A stretch of 64,000 nucleotides of DNA from Solanum dulcamara (taxonomy: Eukaryota; Streptophyta; Magnoliopsida; Solanales; Solanaceae). The notes under the pieces were generated by a model. It ran no database searches and was not told the origin of the DNA. It saw only the letters and a list, made by a program, of their open reading frames with translations. Made by a program: the position numbers and the translations under genes. This document shows, piece after piece, positions 12,734-22,591 of the stretch. Position 1 is the stretch's first letter, and each line of letters opens with the position of its first letter. The stretch is from the NCBI RefSeq assembly GCF_947179165.1, contig NC_077240.1, positions 25,462,001-25,526,000 on the forward strand. Direction: 5' to 3'.

Positions 12734-13591
12734 AATTCATGTACATAATTGTCGCCTTCTTTAACCAATTAATCTCATTAATTAGATCAGCAATTGATAT
12801 AAAGAGCCAATTATACCTTATCTCAATCTTCTATCCATAAATACCTGATGTGCATTAACTATTCTATAGCTAAAGTTATGTATCAGCAAAAGTGAAAAAA
12901 TAATTGAAATCAACTTCGGTATGAATTGATGCTCTATTTTTTCCATTCGAAACGACGCTCTATTTTTTGGCTTGAATCTTCATGGACATAACAATTGCTT
13001 TTTTTAACAATTGATGTATCAGATACATAACTTATGTATCACCAAAACTGAAAAAAAATTGAAATCGAAGTTGGTTTGAATTTATGCTCTGTTTTTTTGG
13101 CTTAAATCTTCAAGTATACAACCGTTATTTTTTTAACCAAATTAATCCTATTAATTAGATCAGTAATTGATTTAAAGAACCAATCATCCCTTATATTAAG
13201 ATATTATCCATAAATAGATGATCTTCATTAATTAGTCATTAGATAATTGATGTATCAAATACATCACTAATGTATCAGAAAAGTTGAAAAAGGGGATATA
13301 GGGTAATTTTGATACAATGAGGATTGTATAGTAATTAGACATTTCCATTATGGGATTTAAGTAAAGTTTACAAAAATCAAAGCAAATCTTAAAAGTGAGC
13401 TAGAATTGAGCTAATATTGGAATAAATTGAAGATTATTTTCAAAATGATTTATTTTAGGTTTGACTAAAATCAGTCTAATATGAAATTATCTTGTTTTCA
13501 ACCCTTAAAATTTTGGACGGCCCATCACTTTTTGAGCCATATTTGACACTTCTACTTGAAGCGCCTCTCCTATCCTTTTGTTTTTCTTTTC

Positions 13592-13866
13592 TTGAAAAAT
13601 ATTTTCTCAAATAGAATCTACAGAAGCATAGAGCATAGATCGGTGGTAAGCTTAGAAAAGAAAGGATTTCAGTAGTAACATTTCAGAGTCCAAGATTGGA
13701 TGGTATATTAGGTCCATCAAGTAACCTTGTTACAGCTCATAAACCACCAATATTCAAAAATATTGGAGTTCCTGAATATTATAGAGGATATTTCAACCGT
13801 GAACTTATCGGGAAATCATATGTGGACACCATGAAAATCACCAGTGAAGATGATCTAAAGAATTAA
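13592..13866 (+). pseudogene. 2-oxoglutarate-dependent dioxygenase C-terminal relic (SRG1-like)
   Basis: About 90 codons match the last exon of plant 2-oxoglutarate/Fe(II) dioxygenases of the SRG1/codeine-demethylase-like group. The first part reads IYRSIEHRS, with the distal iron-binding His, up to VSLEK. The frame then changes by one base, most simply a lost G near 13659, and continues as RISVVTF (the R-x-S 2-oxoglutarate motif), then GPSSNLVT, YYRGYFNREL, GKSYVDTMKI and a TAA at 13864-13866. A Gly usual before IYRS is Arg. No upstream exon carrying HxD is seen. It is a decayed fragment left of a long-TIR element, not a working gene. The family call rests on remembered motif order. Confidence 0.72.
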
Positions 13867-13981
13867 TTAGTAGTTGTATTAATGGTGCGTAAGTAAAATC
13901 CTTTTAGTATGAAAGGATTTAAATAAAATAAATACCCCCCTCATATAATATGTGTTGGATATTAATATCATATGCAAAATT

Positions 13982-14879
13982 CATTGGTGGCCCCTAAAGT
14001 TGGCCCCAACTTTCACTTAAACATCTCAACTATGCTTTGTTCAGTTTAGACACCCTATGTCAAGCTCCACTGTGTCATTTTGACATTTTTTTCACAATCT
14101 TTTGTTGAACCTATGCACGTATTGACCAAACGTGTCCACGTGGATTAAAGGTCCAATTAGGTCATGCCATTTCATTTTAAAGAGAAAACATTAAGCCAAA
14201 CGTGTCCACATGGATAAAGGTCCAATTAAGTCATGCCATTTCATTTTAAAGAGAAAAAATTAAGTGTCAAATAAATTAAATGAAAAAAGTCAAGCCAACA
14301 GTTTCCTCTTCCCCAATTTCATACCACCTTAATTCTCTGTTACCTCACCGACAAGATCCTTTCGCCACCGTCCCCTGCCACACCCCACACTCCTTTTCCA
14401 TATTATCCCTTCATCCCTCTCCTTTCAGTCGAGTCTTTCATTTTTTCTTTCTTCTATCATTGCGCCATCACCAATATCGTCGTCGTTGTCTTAGCCGGAA
14501 AAGTATCCATTTAACAAATGACAGTCAAACCAGAAAAATTCAAACGAGTTGATTGATACAAATCTAAAAAATTCTAACTAAAAAATTCAAAAGAGTTAAG
14601 CTGCAGAAGGGAATTTAATCCAAAAATATAATTCTTGAGAGAGAAAATGTAAGAAGAGTAATGGCTAAAATTGAGGAAGAAGAACAAAAAAAATAAAATA
14701 AAATAGGCTAAATAGGCCTCACACTCGTCATTAATGAGTGTATCACACTCACTTTACCATATCAGCAAAAAATGTCAAAATGACACAGCGAGGCATGATA
14801 TGATGTGTCTAAAATGAACAAAGTCTAGTTGAGGTGTCTAAGTGAAAATTAAAACCAATTTTAGAGGGCCAACGATGGG
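13982..14879. mobile_element. Non-autonomous DNA element with ~115-bp inverted repeats
   Basis: 13982-14100 and the reverse complement of 14765-14879 align over about 115 bases; both include CTCAACTA, TTTAGACAC and TGTGTCATTTTGACATTTTT. Divergence is considerable. The interior lacks transposase and carries a 70-bp tandem duplication. Superfamily is unclear because no convincing target duplication was found. Confidence 0.75.
14127..14266. repeat. 70-bp direct repeat inside the long-TIR element
   Basis: CAAACGTGTCCAC begins at 14127 and 14197, followed in both by AAAGGTCCAATTA, GTCATGCCATTTC and TTTTAAAGAGAAAA. Two copies with a few mismatches. Confidence 0.85.
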
Positions 14880-14884
14880 TTCTG

Positions 14885-15625
14885 TCGTATCATAATAATA
14901 TGCATTATGTTGAAACTGTATAAGTAGTTGAATTTCTGACAAAATAAATTTGTTTTATCTTCTTCACATAATCTTCAACAAGTTTCATCTCCATCTTCTT
15001 AATCTCCTCTGCAAAATCTATGCCTCGACACAGAGAACCTCTCTGGAAAAAAATTCTCCAACAAAAAATCTTCATTATTGTCAAAAAAGTTGCAGCTAGA
15101 ACTGAACCCACCAAGATGAACACCCGTTTTAAACCTTTCTCTGATACCACTAATTATTAGGATTAAAAATAATTAGGTGTCACGCGGAATCTAGCAACAC
15201 AAACCTCGAAAGACCATAAGTAACAAGACAAAAATGAAAAATATATCAAAAGAGACACAAACATTTAACGTAGTTCGGTCAACCGACCTACATCCACAAG
15301 AGGAGATGAGCAATCCACTATAAATATGAGAGTACAAATAATCGAGAGAAATAACCTCACACAATTTAGTCGGAATAAAAAGAGGTTCACACAAGTGCTA
15401 ACGTAACAACCGTGTCTCACCGTTTCTCTCCCTACACAAAACTCTCAAAACCCTTAGAATTACATTGTCAATGCTGCCAAGTTAGAAGGAATAAGTCTCT
15501 ATTTCTAGAGTTATAATCTTTTTCCTATAAGAAAAAAGACTAGCCAAATATGAAGACATTGTGTTTTTCTTTTAGGAAAAAGGAAAATCTAATTATACTT
15601 GGAAAGTTAGGGCAAACACCCAACA
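14885..15625 (-). mobile_element. LTR retrotransposon fragment: 5' LTR plus PBS (minus strand)
   Basis: On the minus strand an LTR starts TGTTGGGTG at 15625 and runs to about 15155. A primer-binding site TGGTATCAGAG (complement at about 15139-15149) follows, matching initiator-Met tRNA priming. About 250 bases of internal sequence follow with a short open frame (81 codons, 15150-14905) of unknown meaning. No second LTR is seen at the left, where the long-TIR element stands, so the element is truncated. The LTR part contains the block ACGTAGTTCGGTCAACCGAC (15269-15288), a sequence I remember from many Solanaceae LTRs. Confidence 0.65.
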
Positions 15626-15928
15626 GAACAAACAACAACAACATCTAGCAGTTTTCTCTTTTGCTAAAAGTTAATCTAATGATCAATGTTAGATTTACTC
15701 TTTGGCCAAGTGATCAAAAACTTCTTATTTCAATAAGTAGCTTTGTTAAAATTATTGGTTTCTGAAAAGGAAAAAAACCTTTTTGAGAGAAGTATGGTGG
15801 TTTGCAGTCGAGATTGATTAATTAGTGTACTCTTTGTTTCTTGTTACTGTGTGGTCATAAGTAACCTGATTAAAAGTTAAATAAAAAATTTAAAATTAAA
15901 TTATTTAGAAAAAATGAGATGAGGTAGT

Positions 15929-17881
15929 TGTTATGCTCTATTTTATCGAAGTTAGATAAAGCACAACTTATAGACTCTAAAAATGATTAATTATTATATA
16001 GAATCGCCACCTAATTTATTAAAGAAAATAAGAAAACCTATTTGATGCATGACATGTATGGCTCACATTTTAATCTGCGAAAAACTAATTTAGATTATAG
16101 GTAAGGGTTTACATTATTCCGAAGAGAAGGTGTTAGGCATCCTTCAGAATCCACAAATTGTGATACCCGGCTAGACTTAATTTATCAAAAAGGGAGGGAA
16201 TAGAATTATTATTTGCAAGTATAACAAACATATATATAAAAAATATGTATTATAGTTATATAAAAATATATGTATAAAAGAGTATGTATCAAATAAGTAA
16301 TGTATATTATCGTCAACTATGTGAATAAAAATATGAGAAAGATGATATAAATGTATATAAAAAAAGTAGTTTTATTATGCAATATTAAAAGAATTGTCCT
16401 TTATTAATATGAAAAAAAAGAACTCTTTTGCCATATAAAAAAAACTTTTGTAATGTGTGAAAAGGAAAAATATTTCTTTTATAGAAGAAAACAAATATTC
16501 TCAAATAACATTTTTAACTTACAATATCAATGAGAGGATAAATTATGAAAAAATATTTTAAAGAAAAAATGTTATTTAGTATTGTCTAAAAATGTGAATT
16601 AACTGATTAAATAGTTAAATCAATTAAAAAAAATTCTGTAAGTATTTACGGCTTAAGTTTTGCCTAACGTCAATAATATACACAATAATAAATTAAAAAT
16701 AATATTCGAACTTCATTAAATTCGAATAGCTTAATCAAAAAGCAACTCTGGGCTAGGACCTGTAAAGACATTTAGTAGAAGTATTAATAAGGTATAAATA
16801 ATAATAATAATAAATAAATAAAAAATTCGTCTTATAAATATGAGAAGCCTTAGAAATCGACGATAATTTCTCCATCGGCCAATTTTAACTTGTAATATAT
16901 AATATATAATGTAAACTTAAATTAAAATTTTCGTCTTTTAAAATGGAGATGTCTCAAAAACCGACAGAGAGATTTTTTCATTGGCCATGGGACCTGCAAA
17001 CAGTTTAAAAAGGAAACAAACAACATTGAGGTAAAAGAATAACATTACAGACGTCTAAATTAACTAAAAATGTCGAACAAAATGACCCAAACAAAAATAG
17101 TAAACAAAACTTAACGGAGAATCATTAATAATGACCAGAGAACATGAAAATACAAAAAACAATGGTTGGAGTTTGAACACCTGCGTCCAGATCTAAAATG
17201 GTACAAAATATACGTGAAAATGCAACAAAATACAGCAACAAGAACAAAAAAATCATAAAACAAAGTGAAACAACATTTATGTCTAGATAGATTTGGGAGC
17301 GAAAGCTCAAAACTCACAAAAAATGAACTGTGTTTGGTTGGAAAATAAGAGGATTTTGGTGGGTTTGGTGGTTGTTGATTGATTTTAATGGAGAAATGTG
17401 ATGGATAGAGATAAACTGGTGAAGAAGAGTTAAAATTGGTGTTATTTATAGTGAGGGTGGGGAAGAGAGTAGAGAAGAAGAATAAATATTATGAGTGTTT
17501 TTTTTAGAAAGAATTAGAGATGAGAGAGAAAGAGTTTAAAAATGGTTGTATAGGTGTAGGAAATTGTAGTGTATAGGTGTAGGAAATTGTAGTGTATAGG
17601 TGCTGAACTTTTGTTGTAGTTGTTGATAAATATTTTTTTTTAGAAAAAATAAGAGAGGAGAGAGAGTTTGAAAATGATTATATAAGTGTAGAAAATTGTA
17701 GTGTATAGGTGTTAGACTTTTGTTGTAGTTGTTGATGGGTGGTTTTTTTTAGAAAGAATAAGAGAGGAGAGAGAGAAAGTTTGAAAATGGTTATATAGGT
17801 GTAGAAAATTATAGTGTATATGTGTTGGACTTTTCTTGTAGTTGTTGATGAGTGGTATTTTTTTTAGGAAGAATAAGAGAG

Positions 17882-17918
<37 letters not shown>

Positions 17919-18738
17919 AAAATGGTGATTTGTGTGGAAAATTTTGTGTGATTAGTGGGGTAGGTAAAATTGTGGGAAAAATTTGTGTGATTAGTGGGGT
18001 AAGTGTAATTGTGAAAAAAAATTAATATTTATCTGTATTTTAATGTATTCCTAGATTGTGCTAAAAATATTAAAATGAATATGAACAAATATAACAGATG
18101 ACACGTAAAAATGCAAATTAATGAACTGTTATAAAAAATAGTTATAATTGAAGTTAAATAAAATAAACTGATAAAAATCTTAATCTAAGGATAATTATAG
18201 ATAAAATTGGTTTAAAATTGTAAAAATGCACTTTTGAACTATTTAACAAATAAAATACTTAAAAGTATGAACTTTGAAAATATCAGGTCAAAATTTGATG
18301 TCAACTGTTCCGACTTTCTATATTTGCGGACTGTGCTAAAAATATAATTAATGTAAAAATAATATGTATCGATATATAACACAAAAAAATAAAAAAATTA
18401 ATCGATATTTTGAAAGATATACTATGTTGTAACGAATAAATTACAGTTTCATGTTGTGTACGTTTGTTGATGACTGTAAAATATTGTGATTATTAAAATT
18501 ACAATGACAGTAAATGAATAAGAATCCTACTATTTATGAAATTAAGAGAAGCACATCCATAAATTATTAAAAGGGAAAAGATGAGAATAAATTCATGAAA
18601 ATCATAAAATAAGGATACTTATTAATAATTCAAAAAAAATTTGAAAAATGTGTAAAAATAATAATTTGTATTCTTTAACGATCAAGAAGTTTGAGAAAGT
18701 TAATTTTGAGCATAGAGAGCCAAAATTGGGTATCAACA
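15929..18738. mobile_element. Solo LTR, 2.81 kb, target duplication GTAGT
   Basis: The block starts TGTTATGCTC at 15929, ends GGGTATCAACA at 18738, and is flanked by GTAGT at 15924-15928 and 18739-18743. The empty-site sequence exists in copy B (around 19520-19535), which reads straight through. TG..CA ends plus a 5-bp duplication fit an LTR left by recombination between the two LTRs of a retrotransposon. The length and the GAGAAGGTGTTAGGCATCC block (16124-16142) recall Ogre/Tat-type Ty3 elements, from memory only. A minus-strand open frame at 17111-17317 inside it has no recognisable product. Confidence 0.85.
17500..17930. repeat. Tandem repeat within the solo LTR, ending in a (GA)n tract
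   Basis: Four imperfect units start near 17505, 17641, 17750 and 17865, with spacing of 109-136 bases. Each has TTTTTTTAGAAA, GAGAGGAGAGAG, TATAGGTGTAG and CTTTTGTTGTAGTTGTTGAT. The first holds an extra 27-base duplication. A (GA)n microsatellite follows at about 17888-17914. Confidence 0.85.
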
Positions 18739-18810
18739 GTAGTAACAATATTTTGTCAAGTGGAGATATCACACAGTTACAAGAAACAAAAATGCAATTA
18801 GGAAGCTGGA

Positions 18811-19424
18811 GATCCAAAGACCTGGCCTCAACCTGACCCGATCTTGACTAGAAATGACCCAAGACATGAGCCTCAACTCTTGACCTAAACCTCGACTTAT
18901 CACTTAGAACACTAGATCAAAGACTCGACCCTAACTCGATACCTGAGATTCGGCAATGAAGACCAATGACCCAAACCTCGACTTGACCAAGACCCTAAGT
19001 CCCTATTCAGACCCGAACTAAATATTCGACCCCAACCCAAGACCTGACTTTGACTAAGAATTTAAGACCCGAGTCCCGACCTTAACTGAAGATCTAACCT
19101 TAACCCTAGACTCGACCTGAGACTTGAAACTCGATTTTGATCCAGAACTCGAGCCTCAAAATGGAGCCTCAAATTTGACCAGAAATGGGAGATTCAACCC
19201 TGGCTTGGGACCTTAGAACTTACTTGACCCAAGATGAGAGATCTTAAACCGAACCCCAACCAAAATTTCGAGACTTAACTTTAATCCTGTCTCGAGACAC
19301 GAGACTTTAAATTCGACTCCGAACTAAGATTCGAGATCTAACTTTAACCCTAAATCGAGACACGTGATCCTAAACCCGACCCTGACTTAGGACTTGAGAC
19401 TTGACTTCAAACCCACTCGAGAAA
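18811..19424. repeat. Degenerate GACCC/GACTCGA array, copy A
   Basis: About 600 bases of imperfect short units such as GACCC, AACTCGA, GAGACTTGA and CCCGACC, richer in GC than the surroundings. It lacks a fixed period by eye and holds no credible reading frame. Confidence 0.7.
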
Positions 19425-19589
19425 TTTAGTATACTTTTTGTTTCTTGTTACTGTGTGGTCATAAGTCATCTGATTAAAAGTTAAATAAAAAAATTTAAAT
19501 CAAATTATTTAGATAAAATGAGATGAGATAGTAACAACCTTTTGTCAAGTGGATATATCACAGAGTTACAAGAAATAAAAATGCAATTA

Positions 19590-20805
19590 GAAAGCCGGAG
19601 ACCCAAGACCTGACCTGATCTTGAATAGAAACCCAAGATACGAGCCTCAACCCTCGACCTCGACTTGACCCAATCTTGACTGGAAACGCAAGATATGAGC
19701 CTCAACCCTCGACCTCGACCCGTCACTCTGGGACACTAGATCAGACTCGACCTTGACTCAATACCTGAGATTCGAAAATGACGACCAATGACCCAAGCTT
19801 CTACTTGACCAAGAGCCTGAGTCCCTACTCAGACCTGAACAAAAGATTTGACCCCAACCCAAGACTTGACTTTGACTAAGAATTCGAGACTCGAGTCCCA
19901 ACCTTAACTAAAGATAAGACCCAAACCCTAAACCTATGTTGTAAAATTATTGAATATCACGAAAATCTCGTAGCTTGAGGCGTGCCTATGGTACTGTCCT
20001 TAAGGATATTTCACCAGTTAAGATGTATCCCCTAGGACTCAACAAGCTCTCTAGTATTAAAACTAGGAGTCGAAAACTAACAAAAAAAATATTTTACTTA
20101 AAGAAAACCTAGCAAATAAAATAAGAAATAAAAGTCTTCCTTGTTTTTCTTTTTCACACGTACTTTCTCTTACGCACAAAGATACTATATCCGTATCAAA
20201 ATAGTTGTCAATTTAAATAATCAAGAATGAATTAATTATATTTTTCTAACTTACCCTTAGCATTAATTATTCTAGAGGCACATAAATAGATAAAGATTAA
20301 AGAATTAATAAGGGATATATCAGTCAAATAACACTCCTAATTAATATTTTCTTAAGAATTGTGTAAAATCTTATCATGACAACTAAAATGAGACTTTGGG
20401 AGGATAATGTAAATGCCATAAAGGCTATAGATTTAATTACCGTATATTCTTCAAATCTGTGGCAATAAGGCACAATCAATATTTGATTAATGCCATAAAG
20501 GCAATTAACCCACTGCCGTATCTACCCAAATAACTGTTGGCCTCATTTGAAAAATACTTAATGGAATATCATAAAAGCTAATTAAGGAGAGGGAATTAAC
20601 TCTTTTGGCCAAAATTAATTAGAGAAATTAAAATATAATTCTTATTTTTTTTTTTGAGATACTAATTAAAAATATTTTTCCAATAACCTAGACTAGACCT
20701 TGGACTTGAGACTGGATTTTGACCCTGAGTTGGACGGTTGGACCCAAGAACTAACTCGACCAAAGACAAGACATCTTAAACCCGACCCAAGTGTTGAGAC
20801 CTAAC
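19590..20805. repeat. Degenerate GACCC array, copy B, interrupted at 19937-20694
   Basis: The array of the second unit runs 19590-19936, resumes at 20701 after an insertion, and ends near 20805. The two pieces join in texture once the insertion is taken out. Confidence 0.65.
19937..20694. mobile_element. Unclassified 758-bp insertion, candidate duplication AACCTA
   Basis: The GACCC array stops at 19936 and resumes at 20701; AACCTA occurs at 19931-19936 and 20695-20700. The insert starts TGTTGTAAAATT and ends TTTTTCCAAT, so it shows neither TG..CA ends nor inverted repeats. It contains a T-rich run (20645-20655), which read on the minus strand would be an A tract. Class unresolved; no coding potential seen. 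Confidence 0.45.
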
Positions 20806-21244
20806 TAGTGAGTTTAAAAGCTTTTTGCAATATTTATAAAGGAATAAATGAATGACTCAGAAAAGGAAGGAAAAGTCACGATTTTAAATTAAGGAAACAC
20901 TTGACAATTTTAATTGCGTATTCTTCTTAGAAAAATTCCTAAGGTAAAACTTGAAAAAAAATATTCTTTTTTAGATATATATTTTATCCAATTACAGGTA
21001 TAATTAATATGAAGATAAGAATGGAGTGATATACTCTATATGGTAGGATATTCTTTGTCGGGTAATTATTAAAATTTAAAAAGGAAGCAAGGTTGGTCAA
21101 CCAGTACGTGATCAACTTCTGGAAGGTCTTCCCTTGTTGGGAAGGAGGATAGAAGTTTCAACACTTCATATGATTGTAGATTAAACGCTGCATCTATTCC
21201 AACCTTGTAAACCGCCTTGATTTTGGGTCTTTGCTCCCTCATGA
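20806..21244. other. Intergenic, nothing recognised
   Basis: AT-rich DNA with a less AT-rich patch at 21085-21245. No frame, RNA gene or repeat family was recognised there. Confidence 0.5.
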
Positions 21245-21252
21245 GTCAAGAC

Positions 21253-21744
21253 CAGTGTTTTAAAAGTCAGTGCGTAAAGCGAGGCGTTTTATATCGTTGT
21301 AAATTTTGAGACACGAAGCATAAATTTTATAAATTTACGGGGCGTATATCTCATGTATATTCAATTTTATAATTTATTACTTGGAAAATAAGCAAAAGTA
21401 AAATTTTCAATGATTTTGTATGCAAATTATTTATATCAATATTATTTTCTATACGAATTTATTTATACATTTTATAATAAATCACTACAACCTGAAAAAA
21501 TATGATAACATAAAATATAAATATCATTACATCAATAATTAAAAAAAATATGATTTAAAACACAAATGGATTAACGTCTGGGGCGTATGTTTTTACGCCT
21601 AGGACTTACGTTTTTATGCCCGAGGCTTACGCCTCAAATTCTAGGACTTACGCCCTATGGATCTACGCCTTCAATTTGCGCCTCGGAGCATTTTTGATAT
21701 GTCCCGCCCCGGAGCTCACCCCAGAAACCTTTTTTAAAACACTG
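21253..21744. mobile_element. hAT-type MITE, 492 bp
   Basis: Ends are CAGTGTTTTAAAA at left and TTTTAAAACACTG at right, a 13-bp perfect inverted repeat. The 8-bp flanks GTCAAGAC (21245-21252) and GTCGTGAC (21745-21752) match at six of eight, fitting an old hAT duplication. The interior repeats ACGCCT/TTACGCC words and has no transposase. Confidence 0.85.
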
Positions 21745-21752
21745 GTCGTGAC

Positions 21753-22389
21753 ACACACATAGAAATATCAAATGGAACGGTGCGGATGCGGGTGCGTGTT
21801 CAGGTTCAAAACGGTGTGGATTTTAGGAAGGGACGGATCTATGTTGCATGGAGGGGGTATCTCAATTGAAAAAAAAAAAAATAATAAAAAAATATAATAA
21901 AAAAAAAATATATATATATATATATATTTATAAGGAAAGTATAAATATTAAACGTGGTACCCGTAGAAATAATAAATTTTGTGGTGCCAGTGGTTAAAGC
22001 TCAGGTTTACCGCAAGTTTGAGCCGTAAGTAAAATTTTAATTAAACCAACCGAACAAGTCTAAATTTTGTATGCAAATTTGCTAATAAATATTAAATATT
22101 ATTTTGTTCTATGCTAAAATTTATGCCACAAATTACTGTTCAAAGCAGCATGACACTCAAAGATTCAAAATACTGAAGTCTATGCTAGCAAACAACAGGA
22201 AGATGTTATATTGCATTTCATAGTTGTAAATTGGCACCTTAGAAGTTGTCTACAGTGGAAATCGAAGTTGCATATAATATTTTCAAATTGCTCCAGTTAT
22301 TGAAAATAATATCTTAACTTTTTACATAATAGAATTAAAATTGCGTATATATTTCTTTCCTAAACTTCACTCGTATAATATACTGAATA
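21753..22389. other. Intergenic, simple repeats and possible SINE-like patch
   Basis: A-rich and (TA)n tracts lie at about 21872-21931. At 21981-22024 GTGGTGCCAGTGG and AAGTTTGAGCC resemble tRNA A and B boxes at plausible spacing, so a decayed tRNA-derived SINE is possible but unproven. Nothing else is seen. Confidence 0.3.
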
Positions 22390-22397
22390 TATGTTGG

Positions 22398-22583
22398 CAG
22401 TGACGGACCTAAAATTTCAAATAAAGGGGTTCAAAATCTAAATAAGTAGACACGAGCTAGTCGAAGAGGGTTCGACATCTATTTTATATACATAAAAAAT
22501 TATTTTAACCATGTATAAATAGTATAATTTTTCGCCGAAGAAAGTTCGGTCGAACCCCTCGGCACAAGGTAGGTCCGCCCCTG
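22398..22583. mobile_element. hAT-type MITE, 186 bp, perfect 8-bp duplication
   Basis: TATGTTGG is present at 22390-22397 and 22584-22591. The element opens CAGTGACGGACCTA and closes TAGGTCCGCCCCTG, giving 14-bp inverted repeats with two mismatches. A minus-strand frame of 66 codons over it is an accident of the MITE sequence. Confidence 0.92.
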
Positions 22584-22591
22584 TATGTTGG

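Larger units (their letters stand above)
2371..13371. mobile_element. Mutator-like element (MULE) with Ulp1 and MURA genes, 11.0 kb
   Basis: The 9-mer AAAAATCAA stands at 2362-2370 and again at 13372-13380, a perfect 9-bp duplication as expected for Mutator-like elements. The left end starts GGGAAAATTACCC; the right end read inward starts GTAAACTTTAC. Terminal inverted repeats are therefore weak, as in the non-TIR, Ulp1-carrying MULEs of plants. Inside are two convergent genes: DUF1985/Ulp1 protease (+) at left and MURA transposase (-) at right. Both carry nonsense codons, so this copy is dead. An 11-bp inverted match (AAAATTACCCT, 2374-2384 and 13300-13310) is a weaker alternative right boundary. 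The family call is firm; exact ends are likely but not proven. Confidence 0.8.
15821..20805. repeat. Two tandem copies of a GACCC-array-bearing repeat unit
   Basis: Copy A is 15821-15928 plus 18739-19424; copy B starts at 19425 and ends near 20805. Both open with TTTGTTTCTTGTTACTGTG, share GGTCATAAGT and GATTAAAAGTTAAATAAA, then TTTTGTCAAGTGGA and a GACCC-type array. Copy A is split by a solo LTR, copy B by a 758-bp insertion. With those removed the units are roughly 0.6-0.8 kb. No coding sense is seen. Confidence 0.75.

Noticed and set aside
13300..13310. AAAATTACCCT inverted match as the right end of the 11-kb MULE
   Set aside because: No 9-bp duplication fits this boundary, while AAAAATCAA fits the one at 13371 perfectly.
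14280..14552. 90-codon frame rich in His, Pro and Ser
   Set aside because: It lies in the interior of the long-TIR element, with no family features and no exon signals.
17111..17317. Minus-strand frames of 60-70 codons in the solo LTR
   Set aside because: Overlapping AT-driven frames inside a noncoding LTR, with no domain.
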